From Todiramphus chloris collaris (lineage: Eukaryota; Chordata; Aves; Coraciiformes; Alcedinidae): DNA of 64,000 bases. Shown piece after piece: positions 34,431 through 46,385 of this stretch. A program made the translations under genes and the position numbers. The stretch covers positions 14,329,065-14,393,064 of the forward strand of contig JANVCC010000030.1 of the NCBI GenBank assembly GCA_025345505.1. Direction: 5' to 3'. The notes under the pieces were generated by a model that was given only the letters and a program-made list of their open reading frames with translations, did not search any database and was not told where the DNA came from. Positions within the stretch are counted from its first letter, which is position 1. Each line of letters opens with the position of its first letter.

Positions 34431-36966
34431 ATTTGTGGTGCATGGGCAGCTTTCAGAAATTTATGGAGAAACCAAACCTATGCTGCTCACAGGAGCTTCA
34501 GAGCTGGAAGCCAGAGTCCTTTGCTGATTCAGGAGGCTGTAATGTAAACTCAATGGGTTTCTGACACCTGCACCAGGCAAAACATGGCAGTTTCAGTTCA
34601 TGGTGGCTTGGGCAATCACTTTCCATTGCATTACCTTTATGCCCACTCGAGTTTTGCTTTCAGTTTAGCTTCAGACTTACCCAGATCTTTGAGATGAAAT
34701 GAGCTCAATAGAAAGTAGCATAAAAGAGGACACTACCCCAGTTTCCTCCAGCCCAGGCCTGTGTTCTCTAGAAATTGCATCAGACTTTTAAATTGGAGGC
34801 GAGTTCATGTTTTTAATGCTCTTGTAAACGAAAGTATGAATCAAAACTTTTGTTATTTTCCAACTTATGATATAGAAATTTATTTGAATGCATCTCTGCA
34901 AATCCTTAAAGCATCTTGGCTCCTTCACTCTAAAGATCCCACTGAACCTTCTGTGCGGACAGCATGAGTTCTGTGACTTTTCCTCCTGAGTTGAAGTTGT
35001 TTCTAGCATTTCTTCTTTTATTTTTCAGTGTACCAGCAAATCACCTCTTCCTCTTGGAATCAGGTATCACCCTGACAGCCTGAGCAGTGAAGTCTGAATT
35101 GACATCATAATTTAGCTGCTCTGTGATTTCCTTTTCTTTGGTATTGGTCTCGAGTGGTCCACCAAACCTCAGATTTTCTCACAGGCTTCCTACTTCTGAT
35201 CTGCTGCAGAAAAATTTGGAAATTTAGGTTCAAAACTTTATATTCTTGCCCTCCACAATTTCTCATCAGCCTCCCAGCTGCCTCTGACCTACTATCTCCC
35301 ATATGCTACTTCATGGAGTCCAGGCTGGAGTTCCAGGGGGAAACTCATGTGATCCAACACCTTTGTGTACCTGGCCTTTAGTAATACTGCTTCTTGACAC
35401 ATTCTGCTTTCTAGAAGCAGTTTCATGCCCCGTGATTGTTACATACATCCTTATATCACAACAATGGGCCCAGAGAGTGATATAGTGGATGCGTGACCTG
35501 CTGTGCTGATTCTACAGTATTAATTGGACTTCAGTAACTTTCAAGATAATTAAAATCCCTTCTGTGCAACCTTTCCATGTTCTGGGGCAGAGAGATTAAA
35601 ACGCAAGCCCACACACATAAGGAGCAGACTTCTTGTTCTAATACCTTCTGAGCCCAGTGAGACAGTTCTTCTGTACTGAGTCAGAAGGAAAAGCACACTC
35701 TATTGAATCAGCAACACCACTTCCTTCCTTTGCAGCTCTACCATTCACACACTTGTCCTGATCTTCTTGAGAGACACAGTGAGAGCAGTCCTGAAGAAGA
35801 AAGGCTGGAGGTGCAGAGAAAATGTAGTAAAAGACATATAGTGTAAAATACAGTGGAGGGGAAAAACAACCTTAATCCTCTGCAGCTGATATCTGTGATT
35901 ACCATGCTCTTTATTAAACAATGTCTGGAATGAGTGTCACTGAGCCTAGCGTCCTCCCAGTAGCTGATGAAATGCATCATGTCACACTGCCAGGGCACGA
36001 ATGGTGGCTGTGGGGGCTGCTGTGGAGAAAGGGTCTTTGACCCACGCAAAAGGGAGCAGCTGCTCTTACTAGGCTATGCCATCCGATGACTCTTGCACTA
36101 GACACAGCTGCCTCAGGATGTTTGTCATGGCCGGCCACAACACCACTGTGGTGAATAACTGATTTCCCTTCCCTGCTGCAAAAACCCTGGACAGAGAGAC
36201 CCATCCACCATCTCAGCTCTACTGGCAGGACAATGAAAAGGTTTCTCGTGTTTCAAGATCCACCATATTGTCCTGTTTGGCTCTGCTGGCGGAGGAAAGC
36301 CTGGAGCAGTACAATCACACGTGCCAAGGTGGAGTGCAGGGGTGACAGCAGGGCAGAACTCTCCACTGCAGAACTGTGGTGTTGGCTGGTACATTTTGGT
36401 GGCCAAGGGTCCACTCTGTTGCCTTCCACTGCTTGAAGACAGGAACTGCACATGGCCTCAGCTGTGGATTTGGAGATCTATAGATCCAGATGTGCTTGGC
36501 TATGGTTGGTACAGGTCATGCCTTCATGTCCCTGGTGCAGTCATTTAGCAGGGGATTCATGCAGCCCAGTGCAGAATGGGACAACAAAATGCCACACACA
36601 ACTACAAAGCCTAAAAAGCCTATGTTGGGATGTTGCACCTTGCCAGGGACTGTTATGGAAAAGTATGAATTTATAAAACTTCAGGAGTGGACTGGGCAAA
36701 TGTCACCTTACTGTCTTTACTCTGTCTCAACTGATGGTGCAGGCATATGTGCAGTGTCTGTTACGAACATGACTGGCCAGGAACTGTATCAAAGGAGCAG
36801 TTTATGAAGACAAGGAAAGAAACCATCTACCCATTTCCCAGGATAACAGCAGTGGCTGGGATTTATATGGAGCAGATAAGAGGAAGGTTTCCTTTCAAAT
36901 GAGGGACATGGAAACAGGATTTAATTTTTTTGTTTTGCTAATTCTTTACTATTTTGGCCTCATTCT

Positions 36967-36967
<1 letters not shown>
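34431..36967. other. Unique DNA, no gene recognised
   Basis: Frames up to 108 codons on both strands, none recognisable. A 12-base palindrome GATCTATAGATC lies at about 36475-36486. No repeats are recognised. Confidence 0.35.

Positions 36968-37008
<41 letters not shown>
36968..37008. repeat. 41-base T run ending at assembly gap
   Basis: At least 41 consecutive T run directly into the Ns, and five more T follow the gap. The homopolymer is the likely cause of the break. Confidence 0.9.
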
Positions 37009-37108
37009 NNNNNNNNNNNNNNNNNNNNNNNNNNNNNNNNNNNNNNNNNNNNNNNNNNNNNNNNNNNNNNNNNNNNNNNNNNNNNNNNNNNNNNNNNNNN
37101 NNNNNNNN
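37009..37108. other. Assembly gap (100 N)
   Basis: Exactly 100 N, a conventional placeholder length. The true distance is unknown. T residues on both sides suggest the missing sequence may be mainly the rest of the homopolymer. Confidence 0.95.
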
Positions 37109-37113
37109 TTTTT

Positions 37114-40006
37114 CACTGAACCTCACAGAATCATGTGAACCGGGGAGTTCAAAAGCTGGGTGAAATTTTTGCTCCAAGCTTTCTACATGTGAGATGTGTT
37201 CGTGTGTGTGAGTGTGCATGTCTTCATATGCACAGATGAGTCATTCTTACTCTTGCTTGTGTTATTTCCGGGAGGGGGAAGTAAGTGAGGTGGTTTAATC
37301 CAAGGTAGGGGAATGCAATAGAGAGACCTCCTAGCATGGGGAGATGGTGTGCACAGAGGGTTTTCTGCTTTAGTGGATGTGGCTGGAAGGGGAATTTGCT
37401 GCTGCTTTCCTAGAGGAAGGGTGGCCGAAACAGCCCTGTGCCCCCAGTGTCTCAGCTGGTCAGAAAGAGGCAGGCGTGTATCATCTCTGTTCCCTCACTT
37501 TCTGTATGTCACTGTGGGCAGAGGCAAGACTCAGAGAGGAAACCGCAAGTGGTCTGGGCTGCCGAGTCTCAGCAAACAGGCGAATGGGCTCCAGGTGCAG
37601 CCTGTTTGCTTTCCGAAGGACCTGGTGCATCACTGTCTGTCCCTCTCCTGGGGAAATGCCACCTCCTGCATGTTTACTGGGACATGCAGCCTTGCCCTGC
37701 CCCTTCTCCTTCCGCCACCTTCTAGAGTGGAGATTGACCTTTTTTGTCTTCTTGTTGTCCCTTCTTATTAAACCTATCTGATGTCTGGCAGATTTAGGGC
37801 TGGGAAGAAGGTCCATGCCCAATAAAAACTGACCCAGATTGTCACCCGTGATTTGTGCCGAACTCAAATGGGACTATTCCTGAGGCACTCGGTTGTTTAA
37901 TTCAGTGTAAGAGGAATTATTTTTAATCATCTCACTCCTTCTGGATCCTGGCTGGGGACAGTACTGTCTATATTATCATATATTAAAATGGAACTGAGGT
38001 TGAAAATACACATCAGCAAAGCAAGTGGTTCCTGGGGTAATGTATGTCTCATCCCATAGCAGAGACCGGTGAAAATCCTCCGAGGAGGTGTATCCTGCAG
38101 AGAAAACGAGCCTGAGTTTGGAGTATCAAAGAGTGCAGATAGGATTTGGATAAACTTTTCAGGACAGGATACATCAGTGCAAGCACCATCAGAAATCAGT
38201 CCAGGATCTGTCCCAGACTTCTGGACATCACCCATCTCCCATGGCTAGGAGGAAGAACAGCAGTGGTGCTGGCAGAGCTGGAGGTGGTGTGCCCCACTTG
38301 CAGGTCCCACATTACACCCCTTGTCACACGGTCTCTCCTTGTGTGACGGGTGACTCCGTGCTTTCTGCCTGCATGTAGGCTTTGATCCTCTATGTTGCAT
38401 GTCACGGGTAGAGGCTGTGCCAGCTCCCTGGCTGCCCCAGAGCATTGCCATCATTACAACACAAGTCATGTTTGGAAATGTTCTCTCAGTGTTTGGGTCA
38501 GGTGTAAGTCTTCTGTGGTGTCTTTTGGGACTTCTGCCTTCTGTGTTGCCTTTTGCAAGGAGACAACACACAGGTCCCCTTGTCCTCTCACACTGTCCTC
38601 CTTGCTCCTGTGGTTCAGATTTTTGCAAAAGCCATTGGCAGCTTTATTTTCCTGCATGCTGCTGGACATCTATTCAGAAGTATCACATGCAGAGACACTT
38701 CCAAGGAGCTCTCAGGCATCAAGAAGAAAATAAAGTCAGTGAAGAGCTCCACTAGACTCTGTGTATTATTTAATGCAAACCTCCCTCTTCCCTCTCCAGG
38801 AAGATGAGATTTTCTTTGGAGACAGCTAGTGGTTGTTTCTGTCTGCTGGGAAGATGGAGCAGGATGAAGCTTCCTCTGGGCACCGTATAAAAGTTGCCAA
38901 TAAAATGAGTAGTACAGAAATAATTTGTTGAGGTTGCAGCAGGTACCTCAGTATGAGGACAAACACCCTAGTTGCATCCCTTGCTGCAGTACTGGGGAGC
39001 ACTGGGATCCTCATAGTGACACCTAGGATTGCCCAGGGCTTCTCCAGAGTCAGGCAGGGACTCTGCAGGCAGGATGCCTACAAGCCAAAGCCAGTTGGGG
39101 ATATCCTTCCTACATCCTTTCCCAGAGCAGATCTACCTCTGGAGTACCCTCTGAATGCCGTACCAGCAGCACTGGAAACTGCAGGCTGGGGCAACTGGCT
39201 GTGGCACTTGTCGGGAGGCACCCAAAATGTAGGAAAGCCATTGGTGTGCCAGCTATAGGGGCTTGTTGGAGAAGGAGACATTTCACCTGAGTTGTAGAGG
39301 TTTGGCAGCTCATAGTGGGAGGAGCAGAAGCTTCGGTGTAGGGTGACCTAGGAAGGCACATAAGGTCAGGACTTTTAAGAAGTCCTGGATTATTTTTTTT
39401 CCAGTGACATACAGAAGAACTTCATTAGTCTATAGATGGACATTACCAGCTTTGTAGTTTTTCATGTCATTCTGGAAAGTCCAGTTTACTTTCCCTTAAC
39501 TAGTGGAGCCTTTTCCAGGCACACAGATGGGACAAAGGAATAATTTTCACAGAGTTATTTCCAAACAGCATCGAAATGTGTCTTCAGAAGATTGATAGAG
39601 GAGATGGAGGACCTTGACATGGTGGCCTAATGGAGATTAGAGGTGGTCTGTTAATGTGGTAATCCATGGCCGTGAATTTTCTAGTCTTTGTGAGTGTTAA
39701 AGGGAGGTCAATGTACATGGATGTCATAAGGACATTTGTGGTGGATGTTCTGAACAGCCAGAGAGTTTGGGCTGATGCAACTCCACAAGAGCAGGTAGTT
39801 GTGGATGCATAGTGTTCCTGCTGTGAGCCTAGGGCCATGGTAAGAAATGTATATGTCTGTGCATAAGGCCTTTATTAAAATGACCTCACCCATATATATA
39901 CATTTTAATCATGTCAGTGAATGCCTGCTCTGTTTATTTTTAATACGGTGCTTGTTTTGATGTTACAATTGTGATGATGTGGATCTAATGGCAGTGACTC
40001 TTCATC
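37114..40006. other. Unique DNA, no gene recognised
   Basis: Frames of 100-140 codons in GC-rich parts (37.35-37.87 and 38.2-38.75 kb), none recognisable. ACTCAAATGGGACTATTCC near 37862 faintly recalls the centre of an old palindromic MITE. Confidence 0.35.
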
Positions 40007-40058
40007 TTAGGCCTCAGATCCAAAGCTGAAAGTGAAAAGACACTTTGCGTTACTTTAA
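40007..40058. mobile_element. Eroded palindromic MITE relic (type F)
   Basis: TTAGGCCTCAGATCCAAAGC followed by TGAAAGTGAAAAGAC and ACTTTG matches in order the arm and centre of a palindromic element recalled as GGCCTGATCCAAAGC, then CCATTGAAGTCAATGGAAAGAC. A second relic of the same type is at 59.67 kb. Confidence 0.4.
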
Positions 40059-40799
40059 AATACAAAAGGGAATGTCCCTGGGCAAATTAGTCCTTCATTT
40101 CCATTCTAGACTGTAGCCAGCTGTCTGCTGCCTGGAGTCCACAGTGCACCAGTTGCTCTGGAGGTCACCTGAGGTCCCTTCTCCTGCTGCCTCCTGCAGA
40201 CGACTGATAGGTGACAGAAAGGCAAACAGACCTTTGGGGGAAGGTTCACTTAGACCCTGAACTTCAGTATCACCTCAAGGGTAAAACACAGTCTTTGCCA
40301 GCCCTGAATTTTATTTGAGGTGCTATTAATGCCCTCTTTCTTTCCCTGAATAACTCCAGAAATATCACCAAGAAGAAGGCTAATACCCTAATACCCAGAT
40401 CTAGCAGGGCTTCCTGTCAGACAAGATGGTCTAGTGTTATCTATAACAGTAGCAGTTCCACCAGCTTTGCACAGAGGAGAGGTGAAAAGAAAAAATGTAA
40501 ACTGAAAAAAGATCAGCGGAGCTGTTGGCAGGCAGTCTGTGTGATGGAGCTTCAGGAAGACCAAGGATTCCTGACTTCAGCCTTGTGCTCTCTCCTTAAA
40601 TTGTAGATTTGGTGATGGATCTGCAGAGATCTTGCAGTTTTGTAATGAGTGACGTGTGCTGGTGATAGACAGGCAAGCCAGTGAGCCGAAGGCAAGCTGC
40701 CAGCCTTCCCCTCACTTTGAATGCCCTTGGCCGTCCCGAGACTTGTTCCAAAACATTTAAATTGCTTAAGTGTGCAGCGATGTGTTTTTATTAATGCAG
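40059..40799. other. Unique DNA, no gene seen
   Basis: Ordinary composition with no frames of note. Confidence 0.3.
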
Positions 40800-41003
40800 A
40801 AGAAGGGGGCAGTAAAATACAGGTCCCTTCAATACCCATTTATCCTTGTGGTTGAGGCACAGGTGCTAGAAAGCCAGGAGTGGCTGGACCTGCCTCTGCC
40901 TCATTGCAGCGCGAGCATTGCTGCAGTTTCCCCACCCTCAGTGGGGCTGATGGTGCTGAGCTACCTCTGCCAGGTGCCTGGGACACCAAGTACTGTGGGA
41001 AAG
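40800..41003 (+). other. Exon-like open segment of 68 codons
   Basis: The acceptor-like TGTTTTTATTAATGCAG (AG at 40798-40799) is followed by 204 bases to a donor AAAG|GTGAGT (GT at 41004-41005). The frame starting on the first exon base is open to the last, exactly 68 codons, so the segment would be a symmetric phase-0 exon. The translation (KKGAVKYRSLQYPF... to ...GTPSTVGK) matches no family I know. Alternative acceptors TTGCAG (40911) and CTGCAG (40926) also fit. It may be a chance open frame. Confidence 0.2.
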
Positions 41004-41511
41004 GTGAGTATAGCACACAGGTATTCATGACATCTTCTTGGTTCTCTGTCTAGGAAACAAGCTCCGCAAAATAAACAGCGGGTTTATTATTAAACAGCAA
41101 GATCTGGAGACCGAAGTCTACCTGTGACATACTTTGTGAAGAGTTTTAGTAAGAGACAGAGTTTCCTCCAAAGTCCTCTATCCAATGCAGGGCAAGTGAT
41201 AGCATCGTATGAAGAGATTGCTGCTCCCACGGCACAGGTGGGGACGCAACCGTCACACAGCTGTGCAACTTGCTCAGGAAATGGGACATTGAATTAGGGC
41301 TTTGCAGACGCTGTCGGGAGGCTCATGCTTGTGATATTACCCCAAAACCATCTTTCATCAAAAAAAGTGCCCAGAACAATCTACATGTTTTCCTGGAGAA
41401 GGGATATTTCTGGGTTCATTATTTTCCCTCTCAGCACAATAGTGAAAAGCAAAGTGTGAAACTTTCTGGACTATAATTAATATTAAAAGGATGAGATGAT
41501 TTTTGAAATTT
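41004..41511. other. Unique DNA, no gene seen
   Basis: Ordinary composition. A 68-codon plus frame (41270-41476) is not recognisable. Confidence 0.3.
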
Positions 41512-41563
41512 CAGTGACACCTGGATTGTTAGGTTGACAGTGACACCTGGATGTTGGCTCATC
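41512..41563. repeat. 26-base tandem duplication
   Basis: CAGTGACACCTGGAT occurs at 41512-41526 and again at 41538-41552, followed in both cases by a similar TGTT-rich end. This is a local duplication of about 26 bases. Confidence 0.7.
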
Positions 41564-44500
41564 GAAGTCGCCCAACTTCAACATCTACATCCTAACCATG
41601 ATTTTTTATCAGAGGGGGTTATCTTGACTTGACCACGTGAACATACTGTCCACTGCAATGCTAGTGACACTTACTTCTGAGAAACACTGGTATTTTAAAC
41701 AATGGCTCAGCCTGTGAACTGGTCAGAAGATCTGGTATTAGCTGACCTGGCCAGCCAGTGACCCTACTGTGTCTGGAAATAAAAGGTCAAAGTCTCAGCC
41801 AAGGCTGCAATGCACTAGGACACTTTTGTGAGAGATTCCCCTTTAAAAAGCCAACCAAACTGGATCTTCTAAGCAACTCGCATACCCAGGATTTGAATGG
41901 CAGCTAGGAATGGCTTTGATTTTGTAGAAGTTTTATTGGGGAAATTTAACCAGCACCTGCAATTAGTCAGCGTGAGTCTTACCAGAATGGTCAGTTCCTT
42001 AATTTAATGAGCATAAGAACAGTGATTCACTTCAAAGTGGAACTTTGTTATGTTGATCCAGAAAGAAGAAATGACAGAGAGGAACAAAGAGAATGAGGAA
42101 ATAGTTGTTTTAGGCTGAAAACAGAGCAATATGTTCCTGGAAGTACACTTTCAGCCACTATGCAGACCTGGCTCAAGATGAGGGAGGAATCCCTGTATAC
42201 ATCTGGCTCATCTTTTCTAACAAGGTTGGCCTGGTCTCATCTCTTCAGGCCAAAGCACTTCAAGGCTGCAGGTACTGCCTAACACTACGTGCCGGGCTGC
42301 TCTTCACTCCAGAGCCATGCAAGGAGAATTTTCTGTGCGTTTCCTTGTTCCGTGAAAGCACCAACACCATTAAATGCTTGCATAGAAATGTAATAATAAT
42401 GATTAATGCATTCCTGCCCAGGCCCTGGCCATTCTTCCAGCATAATCTGTTCTTCTTCAAGACTATAGATCCTTTTTTCATGCTCATGGGTGTTCTGTCC
42501 TGCAGTCTGACTGCAGCCAGCATGAGATGAAAGTGTTGCACCTCTTGCAAGATGAAATCCACTGATTTTTGACCAAGTATATGCCTTCCAGAGTAATAAA
42601 AGCAATGTAGCAACTAAGCCTGTAAATAGGAGATCAAGCTGCGAAAGGAGAAAGGATTCATCGCCTGGGAAACAGGCCTGGCAAAACTCACAGTGGTGAA
42701 ACCAAATGGAAATGTTGCAAACTTTCACCTAGAATAAACAGTCCGAATCAGCTGGAAGCGCTTTCCATCACACTGGTTCCCAGGAACAAAGTTGCATCAT
42801 TTTCTTGACAGAAGGCTGCCAAAATCTGTAGCGACATACTAGAATCCTGCTGATTAGCCAAGCTCTTGGCACACTTATATGGCCAGAGATTTTTATTTAT
42901 TGTCATTTTTCTGGTATGTATTGCTAGTAGATTAAAAATGGAAGGCTGGCAACACAAATACATATTTATTTGAGTGGAGGAGACTTTGGCTTTAGGGTAG
43001 AATAATGCGTTGTGCTAAGTGGCAGCTTTCTGTTGGAGGAGTTCAGACATGAAATACCATTATTAACCTCCCAGCATCGTCTGTGGCAGATAAGACACGC
43101 TTCATTTCTCAGATGGTCACAAGCTGGACAGAGATATTAGGCACCAAATGCTCTCAGATTCCCTTGAGTCAAGCCTGACTTGCTCCTCTGTGGTTCTGAG
43201 GACCCTGCTCCATGTTCTTGTATTAGCTTTTGATAGGTCTTTGCAGCACATGCAGTTAGTAGGAGCTCTGGTCAAGCTGTTAGTGGCACACCAGGATCAG
43301 AGCTCAGGAGCTCTGGCTTTCTTGCTTTGCTACTTGTCAGGTTCTGCACGGAAGCAGGCACCCTGTGCCTTGGTTCTCACTATCCCTGTGAGAAAATTAA
43401 TTTTTTTTCTTTTCTTTACAAATATCATCTTTCGTTTCCCGTCTGTTTTTCAAGCACTGCCTAACCTATCTCTTTTGATGGCTGTCTAGTCCTCGCTGCT
43501 TGCTGCTCTTGGTACACACAGACCAGGCGCTGGAGCACCTCCTTCACCCACCTCATCTTTACCAGTTCTCCCACAGTGCCTACTTCTTCTTTTTACCCTT
43601 CGCTGCCTGAACCATCATCCTCCTGTTGTTCAAGGAAGCCTTTGTACACACTTCCTTTTTCTCTGAAACTCTATCAAGGCAAGAAGTATGAGTTTAGAAA
43701 AAAAAATCAAACAATGATGTTGAAGTTTCCCTCTCTCTCAGCTCTTTCTTCAGCATGGTTTCCTTTGGGAATCCTGTTCATAACATCTCACCATTTGTGA
43801 CAGCATCCCAGGAGCTGATCTGCAATGCAATACATCTGGGGCTAAGTCTGAAGGGGCAGCCAGATGCAGACAGACGTACTGGAATGGAGTGGAAGGAAAT
43901 AGGGAAAGTTCAGGCATAACTGAACCAGCTAGGTCAGCGAGGCCTTGCAAGGCCAACTGGCAGCCCCATCTTTCAGGCATCTGTCTGAAAGCAGAGATTT
44001 GTCTGAATCAGAAACTTCCATCCACATGAACTTTGAGAAGGGTCATGTCCAGATTGGTTCCAGCTGGACTTCAGACCCTGATAAGAGAGTTTCCCCCCTG
44101 GGCCTTGAGAATATCTGAATCCTCAGGCAGCCTCTAGACTGACCTCTCCTTTCCAGGGTCTCCAGGAATTTTTACCCAGTTACTAGGTCATGAGGAGGAG
44201 ACCAACCCACTCTAGGGTTGTTTGCTTCACTGTTCAGGGACATTTTTCTTTCTCCACGGAGATCTGTGAAGCAATTTTTCAGGAAGGGAGGAGAGTCAGC
44301 ATGACCGAATAGTGTTTAACAGGGGAGACACATGAGGAGATCCTGGAGGTACTTCCTTTTTGAATAGCTCAGAGATTAGTAACACTTTGCCATACCTGTA
44401 AATACTTCACGCACAGACATGAATGCCAACAAGTGCTCTAGAAAGCTGCACCTCGCTACCCCTTGTTTACAAAGTGCGTTTGTGATCCTTTTCAGCAACC

Positions 44501-46189
44501 ACCTACTGAAGCCAAGAGAGAATAAAAAGATCCCTGACCTTTCACTGCTCTGATTTCCTAATAATTTGGACACCTTTAATCCTTGCCTCAATCCGCAGGG
44601 CATGGTTGTGTAACGCAGCCACGGTCCAGGAAGGGCCTGGCACAAGAGAACTGTTGGACATGGAAATCCTCAATGTGCAAAAAAGCAGCAGGAGTGCAAA
44701 GAGGAAAGCATGTCTGGGGGCTCACAACAGCATTAATGATATTTCTGTGGTGCTTGGGGAATCATTCGGTGCATGGAAGACTTTTGCTTGTCACCAAAAG
44801 GGCCATGCAGAGTGGTCAGACAAGTTGGGCAGTGAACGCGTGCACATTAATATTTGCTGTCACTCAGGTTGCAAAACAAAAGTAGACAGATTTCAGGACT
44901 TAGCCTCCTTATCTCCACCTACCACAGCCTATAAAGTTGCATAAGAAAGCAGGACTGAATTTTGAGGTGGAAACCTGAAGAGAAATGAAGCAGATGCAGC
45001 AATACCAAATTGCAAAGCTCACCCAGAATGAGATTTTATGGTAATGGCAAAGTACTTGTGAGCTTGTCTCAAACCCTCAATTCAGGTCCTACCCAATTTA
45101 GGCCAAAAGAAGTTAAAATTAAGGAGGCTTCTTTTGTGGTTTGGACACTCTGTGATTATGGACACTCAAAAAGCTCATTCTGCTGAAAGACTCAAGGATG
45201 TGCACCCCATTGGAAAACTTCCTTGTCTAATGCATATGATTCCAGTATGCAAAAACTTAATGACCGAGAAAAAGAGGAAGATGTTCCCATTGTGGTTGAG
45301 TGGTGACAAAAGGGTTAATCATCTCCCAGTGTTCCTGACAGGGTGACACTAAATGCCATGCAAGTCCCAGCCTTCTCCTAGGCTGCAAGAGCAGTGTGGT
45401 GGGGACAACCCCTGCAGAAACAGGGTCCCTGCAGAAACCCAGCATGCAGCAGAAGAGACAAAGCAGCTTTGAAGTGCTTTTGATCTGTTTGAAATCCCAA
45501 CTTTATTTTTAAAAACTGAAGATTTTTTCTTTGGGAGACATGAGCATCTGCATAGTGACTTCTCGGTGCAGGGAACAAGCAACTCACTGGTGTCTTGCCA
45601 GGTAAGCAGCAAACATTAGGTCATTGCAAACAGTTCTCCTTGGGCTCCATCTGTCAGATAACGACCATATCACTGGCAAGATGTTTGTGATGATGAACTC
45701 TCCTTCAGTTAAGAAAAGCCAAATGTGAAGCTTGTTAAGGAGAGAACCTGAGACGCCCTCTCCAGACCAGCAGCAGCTGATTTGCTGCTGTTGGTTGGTT
45801 AGTCTCTGATTAGCTCAGGTCAAAATGAGCTGCATGAAGAAGAAATGTCTCTGTCATGACATGTCAGGCCTGTGAATCCCAACTGCAGAATCTGTTAGGG
45901 GCCATGGGGGTGGATCTGGCTCCGAATTGCCCATCTCTGATTATGTGTGAGTGACTGTGCAGCCAAGACATGCTCTGCAGTCTTCTTCAGGCTCAGCCTG
46001 ACGGAGACAAGCTTGTGTTACAGCCTCACCTTCACTGGCTTTGGAGCAGGCCCTACTGAGTGGCCATTCAAATATGGTGCCATCACGAAAGATGCACAGC
46101 ACGTAGCAGTGGTGTAGATCAAGATGAGATAAAAAGAGAAGCTGTGGTTCAGAGAAATGACGCCATGGAAAACATCAAGGAAAATGAGA
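41564..46189. other. Unique DNA, no gene recognised
   Basis: About 4.6 kb without a recognisable gene or interspersed repeat. The longest frame is 147 codons (-, 42728-42285) and carries no domain I know. Confidence 0.4.
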
Positions 46190-46385
46190 TGGAATGTACA
46201 GTCATTAGCAAATTGCTTTATTTATGGCTCTCAGACACTGCTTCTGTGCCAAATCTTGAATTTATTGGGTGCCGTGGATTTCTTCATTAAAATCATATTA
46301 TTGAATTGTTATTTGTTGCAATTTGCAATGACCATCCCCTTAGCTATTTTCACTTTTGTTCTGTGTTTGTGTATGATCCTGTGAA
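46190..46385. promoter_or_regulatory. Weak candidate conserved element
   Basis: AT-rich block with TCATTAAAATCATATTATTG and TTTGTTGCAATTTGCAATGA. Low in simple repeats. Judged on texture only. Confidence 0.2.

Noticed and set aside
37114..37140. CACAGAATCAT after the gap, resembling a CR1 3' end
   Set aside because: The diagnostic GGTTGGAAGGGACC does not follow. The match is 11 bases only.
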